A program made the translations under genes and the position numbers. From Elymus sibiricus (lineage: Eukaryota; Streptophyta; Magnoliopsida; Poales; Poaceae): DNA of 64,000 nt. The notes beneath the pieces were generated by a model, which saw only the letters and a program-made list of their open reading frames with translations, was not told where the DNA came from and searched no databases. Positions 25,230 to 37,254 of this stretch are shown piece after piece (within the stretch, counting starts at the first letter, position 1; the number at the start of each line of letters is the position of its first letter). The stretch spans positions 368,182,720 to 368,246,719 of the forward strand of contig CM077671.1 in NCBI GenBank assembly GCA_039707655.1, given 5' to 3'.

Positions 25230-25930
25230 CACTACTGCAGGATGCTACTAACGCGACACAGCAATCAGAGACCCTTCGAAACTTTGTGCGATGCATGAAT
25301 CGCAAACGGTATAGTTCAAGCTCCGTCGCTAATGGCACGAACTGTGTGGGAAGGCAGATCCATCAAATACGATTCAGAAAGTAGTTGCGTGTGTGATCTA
25401 CGGCAGACAGTTTATTCTTATGAACCGTTTGTGATTAGCGAAGATAACAGAAACGGTTAGCAAAACTACATACGTGCGCAAAGTACGTCATATAGTTCAC
25501 TCGGATAAACTATGTGCGCTGATACAGCAGAACACAAACGATTCAGCATAACAAGATGTGTGCGATATACAGCAAACAAGTGAGTAATGAGAATCGTGTG
25601 TGAACACCAGAAATAACACAGACGATTGGTGCTAATAGCATGTGTGTTTTGTGGGAAAACATTTGCTGGCATACAATTGTCAGCGATTGATGAAATCATC
25701 ACCAACGGGTTTCGTAGTTTAGTCTGTGTGTATTGTGATTTGCTCTGTTTGCACAACATCGATGTTGTTCCTACAGAACAACAACATATGTACTTATAAG
25801 AACATGATTGCATAAACAAAAAAGAACACAATGCAATTTCAAATATTGTATCACAAATACCAGCAATATTACAAGGTTCAAATTCCAGCATAACAAGGCC
25901 TAAATTCAAAGATTACAAGGTACAAACTGA
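25230..25930 (+). repeat. CACTA left terminal and subterminal repeats
   Basis: After the terminus, 10-15 base motifs recur in both orientations: TCGCAAACGGTATAG, CGAACTGTGTGGGA, GAACCGTTTGTGATTAGCG, GTGTGCGATATAC, AATCGTGTGTG and CAGACGATTGG. Such arrays are transposase binding regions in CACTA elements. The small minus-strand ORF across it is not supported. Confidence 0.75.
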
Positions 25931-25939
25931 CATTAGAAA

Positions 25940-27586
25940 TCAAATCCAATCTTCAGGATCCATGGGATGAAATATTTCTGCGAAGGGATCATCCACCGAG
26001 AAGTCATATATCGGCTCGATAGAATCGCTTCCGAATAATCTGTCATATGAACTTCCAAAGTGAAAATCAGCTTCTGCAGAGCCTTTTCCATTCCGCTGTA
26101 GACGCCTCCGCTGGTCAGTAAACCATCCATTGTGGCACACTAAATATAGTGCAAACCTCATTACCTTGAGCACCGTTGCTTTCTGAACAAAGAAACTGGC
26201 TAATTGAATCTCTGGATTGGTGCCTCGGTATTCGTTCAAAGTAATTTCCGTGAGATGGAATTCCAGGCATTCGATGTGATTGTTATATTGCGCCACCTTT
26301 TCCACTCCATGTCCTTCTTGTATCTGCAAACGAAGACAATATATCAGTGCTTAGATGCAGTATTGAACACTACGGTCCTCTTTGATTTGTATGATTTATA
26401 AAATACACTAATAGATTGACATGCCATCTTATTAACATCTCAAAAAAATGTATAGTACATCTGTCATTGTAATCATGGGTAAAAATACCAACAAATTGAA
26501 CTCCATTGTGGTTAACAATTAACAAGAAAGGAACATCACCTCGACATATAACTTCTCCATGCACGGAAAGCATATAAGGAACTTGACAACTTCATCCAGA
26601 TTGGGGCCGATAGATTATAGTGCCAGGACTTCACAGTGCGCAAACACAATGCGAGGCTTGTGGGAATCATTTTATGGATGACAACCGAACATAGATCAAC
26701 AAAAACTAGATAAAATGTGATGTACATTAGCAAGAATGAGAAGAAGATTGTTGTACCTGAACGGGTATGGATCCAACTGTAACAAGTTCGGAGAATTCAG
26801 CACACGAATAGCCCAACAGTGTCAATTTCGGTGCGTCAATGACCCTGATTCTTGTTCGACCTTCTTTATCAAGTACAAACAATCTCTCTAGGAAAGGCGC
26901 ATTCTCAATGACCATATCATGAAACTCCCCAACTGACAGCATGTTGCGGCACCAGCCTTGCACATAAATCGTACGGAGATTCGTCGTAGCGATGTGGAGG
27001 CTACTGAACCAAAACATCATCTGAAGACGAAGGTACTCGAGCGTTGAACAGCCGCCGAGCAGGCACTCCAAATCCGACTTTGAGATGCTGACGCCAATGA
27101 GCTCGAGGTGCTTCAGTTTAGGGAGAAGAAGAGCGTGCGCGACATTAATCTTAGGGAAAAGGCACCGCATGAACGTAGCGTGGCGCAGCGTGGGCACAAG
27201 GCGGAGGACGGACGGAGGCAGCGAGCGCCCATGTCCAGCATCAAAGTTGAGCTCCTCAAGCTGATCTAGGGCGGGGGATAAGTGCTGATGGAAAGGCATC
27301 TGACTGGCGCAGTGTGCGTGGCGAGGATGTGGGACAATGCGTCCAAGCGTTTGCGATCGCCGCTGCAGAGCTCGTCGTCATCGAGGAGGTCAAGGGGGGT
27401 GGACTGCCATAGGGGGCGCCACCGCCTGGAGAGGATGGTGGTTTGCATGCCAGATTTGATGGGGAGGACGGACATGATGGTTACCAATATCTCGTCGGGG
27501 ATGCTGCTGATGAAGTCCACGCTCGCCGGAGGCTCATGTGGTTCAGCCTCGACCCGCCCCTGCTTGTTGGCCGCCTCGTCGTCCAT
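25940..27586 (-). pseudogene. F-box/LRR/FBD protein gene captured in the CACTA
   Basis: It starts at ATG 27586 (MDDEAANKQGRVEAEPHEPP). F-box: FISSIPDEILVTIMSVLPIK and ILSRRWRPLWQSTPLDL, which would bind SKP1 in an SCF ubiquitin ligase. A frameshift with probable loss of a short segment occurs near 27290. LRR region: PALDQLEELNFDAGHGRSLP, LLPKLKHLELIGVSIS and LLGGCSTLEYLRLQ. The exon ends IPVQ at donor AG|GTACAAC (about 26754). The FBD part LDEVVKFLICFPCMEKLYVE (about 26545-26605) has an in-frame TAA just before it. The last exon begins after TTTGCAG (26325) with IQEGHGVEKVAQYNNHIECL and ends DPEDWI* at 25940. The gene has kept introns, so it was captured as genomic DNA. At least two lesions make it a pseudogene. 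Confidence 0.75.
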
Positions 27587-27612
27587 CGAAAAAGGAGGCG
27601 ATCCTCGGCGGC

Positions 27613-28481
27613 TGTCGGATTTCAGGCTCCGCAAAACCCAAAGAGGTTCGAACTCAGGGGTGTGTGCAAAGATCTCCACCAGCTTCGACCTCAGGCTCAC
27701 AACTTCACAGCCTAGCCTGACGAACTCACTCAATGGGGGGGGGAGAAGATTAGCACACGAGGATTTACCCAGGTTCGGCCCGCTGCGAAGCGTAAAACCC
27801 TACTCCTGCCTTTTGGTGGATTGCCTCACGAGGAGGTTTGTGGATGAACTGGTACAGTGGTGAGCGACCTCGCGAGGGCTCTCTGGTGGTTTCGGATCCG
27901 TCCCTCTCTACGGAGAAGCCTAGCCTCTATTTATAGTGGCCCGGGTCCTCTTCCCTTATCGCAATGGCGGGAAGGGATCCCACAACGGCCAAATTCGAAG
28001 GGGGACAAGGAGTACACCTTATCCTGACAAAAGGTGGTCTTTGCCTGCAAAGTAGCTGGTGGTGATGCAGAGGTGGGCTCGGCGATGATGTCCGTCCTGC
28101 GGGGCTCGTGGTCTTGGTCTCGTTGCACCGGAAAGGAAACCTTTGGGGGGAACCTTGGGAACCTGCGTACGTCTTTGCCTCCTTTGCACCAAAGAGGAAA
28201 CTGTCTCTTCTGCGCGCGCTGGTGCCCCCCTGGCCTGGCTTGCATCACCCCCGACCTCCCGAGGCTGAGCGCTGCATAGGGATCTCCACCCCTCGGGAGG
28301 CGACCTCGGGAGGCCTCCTCCCTCCGAGGGTCTTGGCGTCGTCCCCCTCGCGAGCGCGGGGCTCTCGCGAGGGTCTTGTCTTGAGTGAGGCCGCATTGGG
28401 CCGTGCTAGGCTGTCGAAGTGGGCCACGCCCTGGGCCGCAGGCTGGCAGGTCTGGGTACCCCCATTCCCAGAACGCCGACA
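27613..28481 (-). repeat. 3' LTR of Tat element 2 (869 bp)
   Basis: On the plus strand it runs TGTCGGATTTCAGG to AACGCCGACA. TATAAATA on the minus strand is at 27928-27935. A G run lies at about 27736-27744. Confidence 0.9.
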
Positions 28482-28974
28482 ACAGCCCCCGGGCCCAAGG
28501 CGCGCTTCGGTTGGCTTCGGGGCGAAGCCGAAGAAGCCGACCTGAGCGCCGCGGGCCCCAATCGCCTGCGGGCCCAACCTGATGCGTGGCGCATAATGAG
28601 ACGCGGACGCTTCCGCTCCCCGAAGATGTCGGGAACCGCCCCGAGTCAGGCTGACGCGAACCCTGTGCGCCACGCCGGCCATCATTGTCCTTCCTTTAAT
28701 GCGGCTGTCTCCTTGTGTTTCCCCCCTTCGGTCCGCGCGGATGTGACCCGCCGTGTGCAGATGAAGCGACGTGAAGCAGGGCTGCACGCCGACCGAGTCT
28801 GGCATGTGACGCCCTGGCAGCGCATTGCGCCTTCACTCCCCACGACGCCCGATGGACAGCAGTTGCGCCTATAAACCCTCCCCGCCTGGGGGGGTCATGC
28901 CATCCTGACACGCCCTCTCACTTCCCATCCTTCCAAAGATATGTTTCTCATCCTCCCCTCTTCCCTTACCTACC

Positions 28975-29839
28975 ATGGCATCTGGAGGGAGTGCAGCGGG
29001 TGCGGGGAAGCACACGGGGTCTCCGGCTCCACCGCCGGCCTCTGGAGGCAGCGGCGGGGGGCCTTCGAGGCCGGCTCAAGCACGCCGGCGTTGGGCCATC
29101 ATCGTCGAGTAAGTGTTCCGCCGCCCACCCCCTTTTCTTGCAACCATGCCCGCCGCACCGGACCTGAATGCCTCCTCCTCCCAGGGCGCCTGCGCCCAGG
29201 AGGCGCAAGCTCATCGAGCTTCAGGAGGAGGCGGACGCGCTGAGGGCCCAGCTAGCGGGCACCGAGACCGCCCTCCAGGCCGCGCTCAGAGGCGAGGAGG
29301 AGGCCGAATCGGAGCTGGCGTCCCTTCAGGCCCAGATAAAGGGAGCAGCTGACGCCGTGCAGGCTGCCCAGGACGAGGCTGCGCACGCGAGGTTGCTGGA
29401 GGCGCAGCGTGCCAAGCAGTACCTGGACATTGCCCACCGCGTGGTTGGAGCGGTTGGCCGTTTCGTTGGGGTAGCCCTTGAGCTGCCGTGCGCGCACGGC
29501 GACGGGGGTTACCTCAACTTCTTCAGCAAGGTGGTGGAGGCGCTGGAGACCGGAGTCTCCTGGGTGGACGAAGATAATATGTCCAGCGCGCGCGACCTCC
29601 TGAACATCGCGCTGACGCGTGTCTTCTCCAACCTGCGCCGCCACGTCCCGGAGCTTGATCTCCCCCGCGTCATGGAGCCGGTGCCCGAGGAGCTCCAGAG
29701 GCCCCTCAGGGATGAGGTGTGCCAGCACGTGGAGTCCCTGGTGGAGCGGTTTGTCCAGGAGCCTTCCTCCGACGAGGGCGACGACTCCGGCACCGAGGCT
29801 GGCGGAGGTCTGGATGGTGACAGCGGCTCCTCCGCCTAG
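28975..29839 (+). CDS. Spliced antisense ORF of Tat element 2 (coiled-coil protein)
   Basis: It is plus strand, opposite to its element. Exon 1 is 28975-29108 (MASGGSAAGAGKHTGSPAPP ending RRRWAIIVE). Donor GA|GTAAGT at 29109; acceptor CTCCCAG|G at 29184. Exon 2, 29185-29839, reads EAPAPRRRKLIELQEEADAL, a coiled coil rich in Ala, Glu and Gln, then ARDLLNIALTRVFSNLRRHV and VQEPSSDEGDDSGTEAGGGL to a stop at 29837-29839. Spliced length is 262 residues with no stop. The region around ALTRVFSNL matches AATRVFSHLYLREPGFDFGS in the antisense ORF of Tat element 1, and the intron position matches too. The N-terminal gypsy-type transposon domain of the longer homologue is missing. Function unknown. A TATA-like CTATAAACC lies at 28869, about 105 bases upstream of the ATG. 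Confidence 0.6.
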
Positions 29840-31788
29840 GCCTCCCCTATTTTCTTCCTTTGGTTTGTGCTACATCAACAAGCACTTGGCCCCTGAGGGC
29901 GTTAAACTTTTGTGTTTTACCTTCGTCTTCCTCCCTCTTCTTTTAAACCGTCGGTTGCTTGTTTTGTGTGACGCGCCCTCGTCTCTTCCGTGGAGTTTTG
30001 TGTCAACGTTGGTGCGGCACCGCGCACTCCCTCGCACCTTCGCTCGTCCCGTTGTGCCCCTGCCCTGCGCCCGGCGCTCTTCGTGAGGTCCACGGAGGTG
30101 TCGCACGACGCCCGGCGATAGCGGCTTGTCGTAGCCTCAAGAGGTGGACCCCCCTGAGGGGGAGCGAGCCGCCCCAAGGCCAGGGTTTTAGCGACGATGC
30201 CTAGAGAGGCCGGATTCCTTCCCTTGCGCTGCCCTTCCTGTACCTGGAGCCACAGGAGGTCTGACGAGGGCATGTAGCAAATCGTAGCGCCTACATTCTC
30301 ACGTTAGCGTTCCCGTCTCATACCCCAGTATTTGGGCTATCATTGGATCAAGAAATTTCTACTCTTTACGGTTGGGGTACTTATCTTCGCGGGCCGTGGC
30401 GAGCTCGCGCATCGCGTGGCGCAGCTGTAACACCTTGGGGGCTTGAGGATCTCGTCAAGGGGGCTTCTTCCTTGCGAGCGCAACGGTTTGGGGCCTTCTT
30501 AGTGCTCTGCGTCGACGGGGCCTAGTCCCGCGCATACCTCGACCGCCGTTGGGGCGTCCGGATCACCAGGACGAAACCAAGGGGCGAGGGGCTACGTGAC
30601 CAGTGAGGCTCCCGAGTCGCGTTGTTCAAGAGTCCCCCTTAACGCTCAAGCGGCCCCCATACCCTTCCTTGCCAGTTCCTGCCCCGGGAGGAGCTTAAGC
30701 CTCCTGAGGCTCCTTGATGCCGCGCCGGCCACGGCCGAAGCCCCCGTGCGAGGGTGGGCCGCCAAGAGATGGACGCTTCTGGGGCAACAGGCGCCTGCCG
30801 GCTTTGCCTGGGGGCGCCGCGTGAGGACCAAGGTGCCAGGGCTTCGGCGTGGTGCGCACACCGAGCCCGTGCCACCCCCGCTCGCGGGGCGCCTGAGGGG
30901 GAGACCGACATGTGCCGGTTAAAAAAACGAGAATTCAAGATCAAAAAAGGATTGCAAAGAGAGAAAATTCCCACCCCTTTTTCAAATAGAGCAGCGAAAC
31001 TTTGAGTTTCATTTCAAAAAATGGCAATTCGAATACAAAAAGGGGCAAGCAACAGCCGCGTCCGGCACCTAGGCTAGTCTTCGTCTTCGTCTTCCCCCCA
31101 GCGCGCAGCATAGGGCTTCCACTAGGCGTGGGCATAGTCATTGGAGGACAGTGTTGTCCGCCAGCGCGGAGCATGGGGCTTCCACTTGGGCATGGGATGG
31201 AACCCCTCCGCGTCCTTGGGGGGCTCCAGGCGTATACAGCCCACTCATTATTACGTGAGAGTGTCACGGCCGAAGATAGCTGGGCAAGCCCCCAGGCGCA
31301 AGGCCTAGGTGCTCCCAACTCAGTCGTGAGCCATCCCGCGCATTTCTGCGCGGTTGCGCGCCCCTATAGCCCAAACATGAGTGCATTGCACCCCGCGTAG
31401 CCACGGTATTGTGCTCCCGCGGCCCAAACATCAGCGCAATGCACCTAGCGCAGCCATAGGGGTGTTGTGTCGGTGAAGCCACCTCGTGAGGCGTCGGGGC
31501 GCCGGCCAGGCCACGACATGAGGGCCTCGCGAGGCCCTGCCTCCTGAGGACCACGCCGGCGCCCCCGTTACCACGTGTGTCCTGCGCTGCTTGTATCCTG
31601 CCGATCCCCCTAGGCGGTTGCTCCTACGGACCAGAGGGCTCGGCTGCGCGCTGCTTGCTCGCTAGGGCGGTGGCTGCACCGCGCCCCCGCGCATCCCGGG
31701 ACGCCCTCTCGCTTGCACCAACCTGGCTCGGTGTTCCCTCAGTGGAAGCCCCCAGGCCCGGCTTGGAGAGGGCGCCCGGGACGTCTCC
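29840..31788 (-). other. 3' non-coding region of Tat element 2
   Basis: No gene supported. About 30505-30660 is the reverse complement of the tandem repeat at 15660-16205. About 31085-31200 holds two copies of GCGC(A/G)GAGCATGGGGCTTCC-type sequence matching, inverted, about 15370-15470 of Tat element 1. An AT-rich stretch at 30915-31050 contains several A runs. Confidence 0.65.
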
Positions 31789-32684
31789 CTACTCCGGGAG
31801 GATGCTGGCACCCGGGGGCGCTCGATCCACGGCGCCGTCCGCGGGTACGATACTGCTCGGAACATAGGCCTCTGTGTAAAGGCCTTGGCTTCCTCCTGAA
31901 CCGTCTCCGCGCGCCCCATGGGCAGCCTCCCTGGGTGGCAAGGCGATACCGGTCAGGACGCGCGGCCCACAGACCATCCTGCGCCGAGCCTCCGCCCGAA
32001 GCTGCTTACCTCTGTCGTCGTCGCGACGTTGGACGTGCGCGTCTTGACGTGGGTTGCCTCCCTGGTTATCCTCCGCGCCTCCGCCATGGTTACCTGCCTG
32101 CTTAGAAGCCTGAGCCGCCTGGTCCCTGCGCCGGGACGACACACGCTGTTGATGGTCCACCGGGGTATGAGTGCGCGCATTGAGGCGTGCGCGGAGCGTC
32201 CTGTCACCTTCTTTGAAGGCACCACCGGTGGGGCTGGGTGGCGCCCCGAAGCCGGTCACCAGGATCCGAAGGAGAAGGAGCATGGCGTGGGGCGGGCCTT
32301 GCCCGGGTTTGCCCAGGCATGGGCTGGGCACGCTGTCCGCCGATGAGGTGAGTGGCGCGGCGAGCAAGCCCCCGGCACCCAACGTCGGGGGTCGAGAGGA
32401 GTGGTGCGGAGCCCAGGTCCTCCTCGCGACAGTGACCAACTCGGCGATGTGGTCGGCCCAGGCGTCGAAGCCCCCGTGCATCGGACGATGGCAAAGCAGC
32501 TCACTCGCCATCAGCAGCGCGTCATGCGCATTGAGGTCTCCCACGTGGGTACGGGGTGATGGCGGTCCCGCGGGCACCGCACGCCCGCCGCGTGCCTGGC
32601 CTGTACGAGCAGCGACGGCGGTGGAGACGACGCTGGTGGCCTGATAACGACCGCCCGGCACCGAGCTGCCAGGGCGTGCGTCAT
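31789..32684 (-). pseudogene. N-terminal gag of Tat element 2 (split; starts at 50904)
   Basis: On the minus strand, gag starts at ATG 50904 (MADARQASFSPGGSAFTNLT) and reaches the Copia insertion at 50830. It resumes at 32684 in frame (ARPGSSVPGGRYQ) after allowing for the GTCAT duplication. It runs through NAHDALLMASELLCHRPMHG and a basic Arg/Gln-rich part to a stop near 31789. The Retrotrans_gag core seen in Tat element 1 is not present; a deletion joins this leader to the 3' region. Confidence 0.6.
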
Positions 32685-34202
32685 TGAAATCACATTTGCT
32701 CCCTTGGTGGTTTTGGTAATTAATAACAACATATAAGTCATTGAACTAATGTTTCCACTAAGTATATTTCAGGAAATGTTCAATGATAGGATTGGCAAAA
32801 GGATTGTGGAGATTGTGGAATACCCCAAGATGCAAGGAAATAGGTTGGCAAAGCTTCAAGGAAGAGGACTCTACATTTTACATTTGTGAGAAATCACTTT
32901 GAGTCCATAGGAAAGCCAATACTATTAAAAGGGGGTAAGGTTTTGTTGCTGAACAAAATGCTCATACGTGCACAAGTGATAGTCACCAAAAACACCCACA
33001 AGCTCTCCCACCAAAGTCTGTCCAAAGCCATATACTCAAAATTGGTGCAACCAACATTTCCATCCCAGTGCCACCGATTCTCTACCTCAGACAGACTCAG
33101 CCAAACCCTAGCCACTTCGGTGCAACCGATTCAATCCCGATGCCACCGAGTTTAGGTTGCCAACTTTCTGTTACGCAAATTCACAATATCGGTACCACCG
33201 AGATTGTTGGATCGGCGTCACCGAGATTGTCAATCTGACCGTTGGTCACCTTATCGGTGCAACCGAGTTTCCTATATCGGTCTCACCGAGATTCAAAAGT
33301 TGCCACCTTTTGGTCACTTCGGTACCACCGAGATTTACACATCGGTGTCACCGAGTTGGTCATTTTGTGTGTAACGGTTGGATTTTTGGGGATGCCTATA
33401 TATACCCCTCCACCACCACCTACTCGAGAGATAAGCACTCAGAACTATTCCATACTTGCCCCATCCAGTTTTTTGAGAGAGAGCCACCTACCCTTGTGTT
33501 GAGGTTAAGATCTTCCACTCCAACCATATGGATCTTGATTTCTAGCCTCCCCAAGTTGCTTTCCACTAATCCCATCTCTTCCACCAAGCCAAATCTGTGA
33601 GAGAGTGATTGTGTGTTGAGGAGTCTATCATCTTGAAGCACAAGAGCAAGGAGTTCATCGACATTACCGAGCCTATTACCTTTTGGAGGGTGGTGCCTCC
33701 TAGATTGGTTAGGTGTCGCTTGGGAGCCTCCTACTTCGTGTTGTGGAGTTGAACCAAGAAGTTTGTAAGGGCAAGGAGATCGCCTACTTCATGAAGATCT
33801 ACGCATAGTGAGGCTAGTCCTTCGTGGACGGAAGCCGTTATGGAATAGTCAAGGTTGCTACTTCGTGGACCCTTATGGGTGGAGCCCTCCGTGGACTCTC
33901 GCGACCGTTACCCTCCGTGGGTTGAAGACTCCATAAATGTGGATGTACGATAGCACCACCTATCGGAACCACAGGAAAAAATTATCGTGTCTACAATTGC
34001 GTTTGATCTTCCTACCCTATCCTTTACTACTCATGCTTGTTGTTACTTTCCGCTGCTTTACTCTTAGACATGCATGTGTAGGGTGTACTTGACTTGCCAT
34101 GAAATGCTAAAATTGCCAACTCTAAAATTTGGGAAAAGGCAAAACTTTTATTTGGTCAAGTAGTCTAATCACCCCCCCTCTAGACATACTTTCGGTCCTA
34201 CA
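32685..34202 (+). repeat. 5' LTR of the pol-less Copia-type element (1518 bp)
   Basis: The LTR contains ten or so palindrome-like units at 33040-33360, a TATA box TATATATA at 33397-33404 and a downstream leader. Two palindromes carry a G-to-A change relative to the 3' LTR (CCCAGTGCC and CCCGATGCC for CCCGGTGCC). Confidence 0.9.
33055..33405 (+). promoter_or_regulatory. Array of TCGGT(N3-4)ACCGA palindromes before the LTR TATA box
   Basis: Units such as TTCGGTGCAACCGATT, ATCGGTACCACCGAGA, ATCGGCGTCACCGAGA, ATCGGTGCAACCGAGT, ATCGGTCTCACCGAGA, TTCGGTACCACCGAGA and ATCGGTGTCACCGAGT lie 20-45 bases apart and stop about 45 bases before TATATATA. The arms stay CGGT and ACCG while the centre varies, as expected for a dimer-binding site or an RNA hairpin. 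The same array is in the 3' LTR (about 49670-49985). Confidence 0.7.
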
Positions 34203-34204
34203 AG

Positions 34205-34217
34205 TGGTATCAGAGCC
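34205..34217 (+). other. tRNA-Met-type primer binding site
   Basis: TGGTATCAGAGCC two bases after the LTR end is the usual plant Copia primer site. Confidence 0.85.
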
Positions 34218-34255
34218 TTGGTCTCCATTGCATTGGTCTCACAACCTAGGAGAGT

Positions 34256-36393
34256 ATGGCGTCTAGTGAGGGTAATTATCACCGTAGAGGTCCGTACTTT
34301 GATGGCACTAATTTTGCTAGTTGGAAGCACAAAATGAAAATGCATATTCTTGGTCATAACCCCGCCGTTTAGGCTGTTGTTCGTGTTGGCTTGCAAGGTG
34401 AATTCTTTGGAGATGGAAAGGAACCAGATCGTGAAGCGACCGCGGAAGAATTGAAGATGTTGCAATACAATGCTCAAGCATGCGACATTCTATTCAACTG
34501 CCTATGCCCAGAAGAATTCAACAAAATCAGCCGTCTTGAGAATGCAAAAGAGATTTGGGATACTTTGGTTTATATGCACGAAGGAACCGAGTCCGTGAGA
34601 GAATCCAAGTTTGATGTTCTTCAAGGTCAGCTTGACAAGTTCAAGATGAAGGATGGTGAAGGAGTCGCAGAAATGTACTCTAGGCTAGCTCTCATCACCA
34701 ATGAGATTGCCGGCTTAGGAAGCGAAGAAATGACCGACAAATTCATCATCAAGAAGATACTTAGAGCTTTGGATGAGAGATACGACACCGTGTGCACATT
34801 GATCCAAATGATGCCCAACTACAAAGATCTCAAGCCTACGGAAGTCATTGGAAGGATTGTTGCTCATGAGATGACACTCAAAGACAAGGAAGAGCTTCAT
34901 CACAAGTCTAGCGGTGCTTACAAAGCCACAAGTGATGCTCCCGCAACCTCAAGCAACAACCTTGTCACCAATGAAGAGATAAGCCTCATGGTCAAGAAAT
35001 TCAACAAGTTCTACAAGAATAGAGGCAAAGAAAGAAGCTCCAACTCAAGATATGATGAGAAGCGTTTGTCAAGTCATGACCGCAATTGCTACAATTGTGG
35101 GAAGCCCGGACACTACTCCAATGAGTGCACGGCTCCCTACAAACGAAGAGAAGAGTCACCAAGAAGACAAAGCTCAAGGAATGAATCACCTCAAAGAGAG
35201 AGAAGGAGTAGAGATGATCGTTATGAACGAAGACACTCAAGGAGAAGTAGGAATTCAGAGAAGAAAGACAAGTACACCAAGAGCTACACAAGAAGGAAAC
35301 ATCAAGCTCATGTTGGTGAATGGCTTTCCGGCTCCGACTCCGACGACAACTCCGAGAGAAGCTATCACTCCGACTCCGACTATAGTCAAGATGATGGTGT
35401 TGCCGGAATTGCTCTAGTGACTACCAACTCCCATGATCTATTTGACTCACCAAACGAAGGGAGTGGAATTTGCTTCATGCCTAAGGCCCCAAGGTATCAC
35501 ACCCCGAGTATCTTGATTTCGATAGTGATGAAGATGATTTGCTTTGTGATGATGACTTGCTCTTAAGTCAAGATAAGTCAATTGATGATGATAAGATGAA
35601 AATAGAAGAACTAACTAAAGAACTAAACACTCTTAAGTTAGCTCATCAATCTACTCTTGAAGATCATAGAGAGCTTGTAAGAACTCATGAGAAGCTACGC
35701 TTCGAGAAGCTCAACTTGGAGCAAGAGCATGAGTTTCTTAAAGCTATCAATGACGATCTCCGAAAGAAGACTTCATCTTATCTAGCCAAATGAGTACTCT
35801 TGTCTACTTTCATGCCACAAGTTAAATCTAAACAAACTAGTAACAAAGGGAAGAAAGGTTCTTCATCTAGTAGCAACAATAAAAATGCTAAACCCAATGA
35901 TGTTGCTTCTAGTAGTTCTATTAATTCCACTAATGATGATTCTCTTAGCCAAGATACACTTGAGCAAGAAAATGCTTTATTGAAAGGAATTATAGAAAAA
36001 GGTATCTACAAGAGTCTTTCCGGGTGTAAGCAATTTGAGGAAATTGTACGCAAGCACGGAGGATACCGGAAGAATCGTGGTGTTGGCTACTTCAACGCAA
36101 ATGGAGTTGAATGGGAAGAAGGTCAATATCCCGAGCCCAAGTTTGTTCCTCAAAAGGAGAAGTATGAAAATACTCTTCCCAAGGGGACAAGCACTCAAGA
36201 TGACCTTCCACCACAAGACCACAAGCTCAAGGGCAAGAACAAGCTTCAAGAGGACATTGACTCATATGATGATGGATCCCTAGCTATGGTGGAGTGGGTT
36301 CCCAAGGCTACTTCAAGCTCAACTTCTACAAAGGTTACTACAACACCAAGGATCCCCATCAACTTGATGTGGGTCCCCAAGAAGAAGAACTAG
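34256..36393 (+). pseudogene. UBN2-type Gag with zinc knuckle and coiled-coil extension
   Basis: It starts MASSEGNYHRRGPYFDGTNF at 34256; a TAG at 34370-34372 replaces what is probably a Trp codon. UBN2 region: LQYNAQACDILFNCLCPEEF, AKEIWDTLVYMHEGTESVRE and ADEMTLKD-like helices. Zinc knuckle CYNCGKPGHYSNEC (CX2CX4HX4C) at about 35089-35130 binds element RNA. A basic Arg/Ser-rich stretch follows. A frameshift near 35510 leads to a coiled coil (KIEELTKELNTLKLAHQSTL, then LEQEHEFLKAINDDLRKK), TGA 35791-35793, then a Ser/Asn-rich part ending INLMWVPKKKN* at 36391-36393. In relatives this would lead into protease; here coding stops. Confidence 0.8.
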
Positions 36394-37254
36394 AGAGTTC
36401 TTGAGGGGTGACTCCGCCAATGAAATTCACTCACATTCATTATTGGCAAGAATTATTTGCAATCAACATCAACTCTATGCAATAGTTCAAGGAGTCACAC
36501 ATTCCCTCAAAGGTAAGCAAGGGACAAGGTAATCAACAAATCAATGGACATCATTACACATGCTTTGCACTCCATGTCCATAGATATCCTTGTATTTGTC
36601 TCTTGTGTGTTAGGACTAACCCATGTAGGTGAGAAGAGTAAGGAAACAACAAGGATGCTCCCAACTCTTGGTGATCTTCATCAACCTTGAGCATCCACCA
36701 CTACCTCACCAACATGAAGTCTTCATCAACAAAACCCAAGGTTAGTCTATCCCTCTTATGGGGGGATGTCACATCAAGGGGCGGCTTTACTCTAAGACTT
36801 GAGTCAAAGCATCTCTTAGTATGTGACAACATTAAATGTTTTATGTAAAAGTGGTAACCCCACTTGTGCTTAAACGATGAGTATGACCTATGATCAAGTA
36901 TTCTTACTTGGCTCCTAAGTCAAATACTCATATATAGATGACTTCGTCATCGCCCTAGTGCTTGTTAGATGCTAGTGTGTATGTGATGTTTGTCATGATT
37001 TCATTTGACATCTTATTGTGTGAGCATGTTGGTCTGCATTTATTTTCTCATTCGAGGACATCCAATTGTTGCTATTTGGCTTTTGTTTTATCTTTTGCCA
37101 ATTGGATGGACTAGAATGCCTAGGACCACTCTTTAGCTATATATGCTTTCTCACTTCATATTCTATTCATGCTGCATCACAAAATTTGAACAAGTACTTT
37201 TCGATCCCTCTGTGTGTGGAGCACTCGGAGTTCCGTATCGACAAGGACTAACCA
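36394..37254 (+). other. Non-coding spacer between gag and the internal promoter region
   Basis: No gene supported and no trace of protease, integrase or RT. AT-rich with scattered short ORFs only. Confidence 0.6.

Noticed and set aside
25466..25909. 147-codon minus-strand ORF in the left CACTA end
   Set aside because: It spans subterminal repeat arrays, is Cys/Ile-rich without domain signs, and has no counterpart at the right end.
29252..29793. Minus-strand ORFs opposite the antisense ORF of Tat element 2
   Set aside because: They are shadows of the plus-strand coiled-coil frame, which has a start, splice sites and a homologue in Tat element 1.
34205..34217. Possible tRNA gene
   Set aside because: The tRNA similarity is only the primer binding site of a Copia element; no cloverleaf is present.
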